Of a stretch of 6,231 bases of DNA, positions 5,614 to 6,231 are shown piece after piece; positions within the stretch are counted from its first letter, which is position 1, and each line of letters opens with the position of its first letter. The position numbers were made by a program, and so were the translations under genes. The DNA comes from an uncultured Eubacterium sp. (lineage in GTDB: Bacteria; Bacillota; Clostridia; Lachnospirales; CAG-274): positions 1-6,231 of the forward strand of contig UQRG01000093.1 of the NCBI GenBank assembly GCA_900543365.1, in the 5' to 3' direction. Under the pieces are notes generated by a model. The model saw only the letters and a list, made by a program, of their open reading frames with translations, searched no databases and was not told the DNA's origin.

Positions 5614-6231
5614 ATAATAATGATCGCTTTTTAAGCTCAATCATTTTATCTCTATACTCTGCAGCCTTTTCAAAATCAAGGTCAGCAGCAGCTTTTCTCA
5701 TATTTTTCTCAACTTTTTTAATAGCTACAAGTATTTCCTCTCTTGACATAGATTCTGGGGCTTTATCCAAAATATCAGTCTTTTTCTTAGTTACACCTTC
5801 TGTTGCAGCAATAATTTCGTGAACCTTTTTCTTAATAGTTTTAGGCACAATATTATGCTCTCTATTATATTCCTCTTGAATATACCTACGCCTATTAGTT
5901 TCTGAAATAGCCTTACGCATAGAATCAGTCATAGTATCAGCATACATAATAACATAACCCTCAGCATTTCTAGCAGCTCGTCCTATAGTCTGAATAAGAG
6001 AGGTTTCGCTTCTCAAAAAGCCCTCCTTGTCTGCATCAATAATAGCAACAAGGCTGACTTCCGGAATATCAAGACCTTCTCTCAAAAGATTAATACCAAC
6101 AAGGACATCAAAAACATTAAGTCTTAAATCCCTAATAATTTCAAGTCTTTCAAGAGTATCAATATCTGAATGAAGATAATTAACTCTAATTCCATTTTCC
6201 TTTAAATAATGAGTCAAGTCCTCAGCCATTT
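5612..6231 (-). CDS. uvrB: UvrABC system protein B, C-terminal part (5' end outside window)
   Basis: UvrB is the damage-verifying helicase-like subunit of nucleotide excision repair. UvrA loads it onto lesions, and it then recruits UvrC. About 206 codons are visible, the C-terminal third of a protein usually near 660 residues. The reading frame runs off the window edge, and the first visible Met is internal, preceded by a codon ending in AA as expected for the family's KKMAEDL stretch. Counting from that Met, helicase motif V is at about 40-73 (FDVLVGINLLREGLDIPE, then DADKEGFLR) and motif VI at 80-88 (QTIGRAARN, with the arginine-finger arginines). A basic linker follows, then the C-terminal UVR domain at about 167-201 (KKVEKN, DFEKAAEYRD), which contacts UvrC and UvrA. 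The stop is TAG at 5612-5614. The A and G of that stop are also the first bases of the uvrA ribosome-binding site, so the two genes are tightly coupled. Confidence 0.97.
   Translation of the reverse strand, partial: MAEDLTHYLKENGIRVNYLHSDIDTLERLEIIRDLRLNVFDVLVGINLLREGLDIPEVSLVAIIDADKEGFLRSETSLIQTIGRAARNAEGYVIMYADTMTDSMRKAISETNRRRYIQEEYNREHNIVPKTIKKKVHEIIAATEGVTKKKTDILDKAPESMSREEILVAIKKVEKNMRKAAADLDFEKAAEYRDKMIELKKRSLL

Overview
This is a compact, AT-rich window, roughly a third G+C by eye. All of its genes lie on the minus strand. Gene content, protein sequence style, strong purine-rich Shine-Dalgarno sites and the uvrB-uvrA and greA-lysS pairs point to a low-GC Firmicute, most likely a gut-type clostridium (Lachnospiraceae or a relative). 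The genus cannot be fixed from sequence alone.

Read in the direction of transcription (high to low coordinates), the window starts inside uvrB, whose N-terminal two thirds lie outside. A complete uvrA follows, then a small SprT-like zinc metallopeptidase gene. These three are packed head to tail: 9 nt separate the uvrB stop from the uvrA start, and 1 nt separates the uvrA stop from the sprT-like start. They are almost certainly one transcript. UvrA and UvrB find and verify bulky DNA lesions in nucleotide excision repair. The third protein belongs to the superfamily of Spartan/Wss1, which degrade proteins crosslinked to DNA in eukaryotes. This linkage is the most interesting biological signal here.

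An intergenic region follows (2119-2259). It has no convincing GC-rich terminator, but on the minus strand it carries a textbook sigma-A promoter: exact TTGACA, 17-nt spacer, exact TATAAT. The promoter drives greA, the factor that stimulates transcript cleavage, and then lysS (class II lysyl-tRNA synthetase), 16 nt further on. It also fixes the greA start, because a longer in-frame TTG start would lie inside the -10 box. A small perfect hairpin sits near the predicted 5' end of this mRNA.

Downstream of lysS (1-116) there is no gene. This stretch holds a GC-capped stem-loop with a duplicated arm, a second small stem-loop, and at the window edge an inverted repeat containing a TTGACA. These look like termination signals for greA-lysS, perhaps followed by the promoter of a gene outside the window. 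The core genes look intact and ordinary. No mobile element, CRISPR array, tRNA or rRNA was seen.
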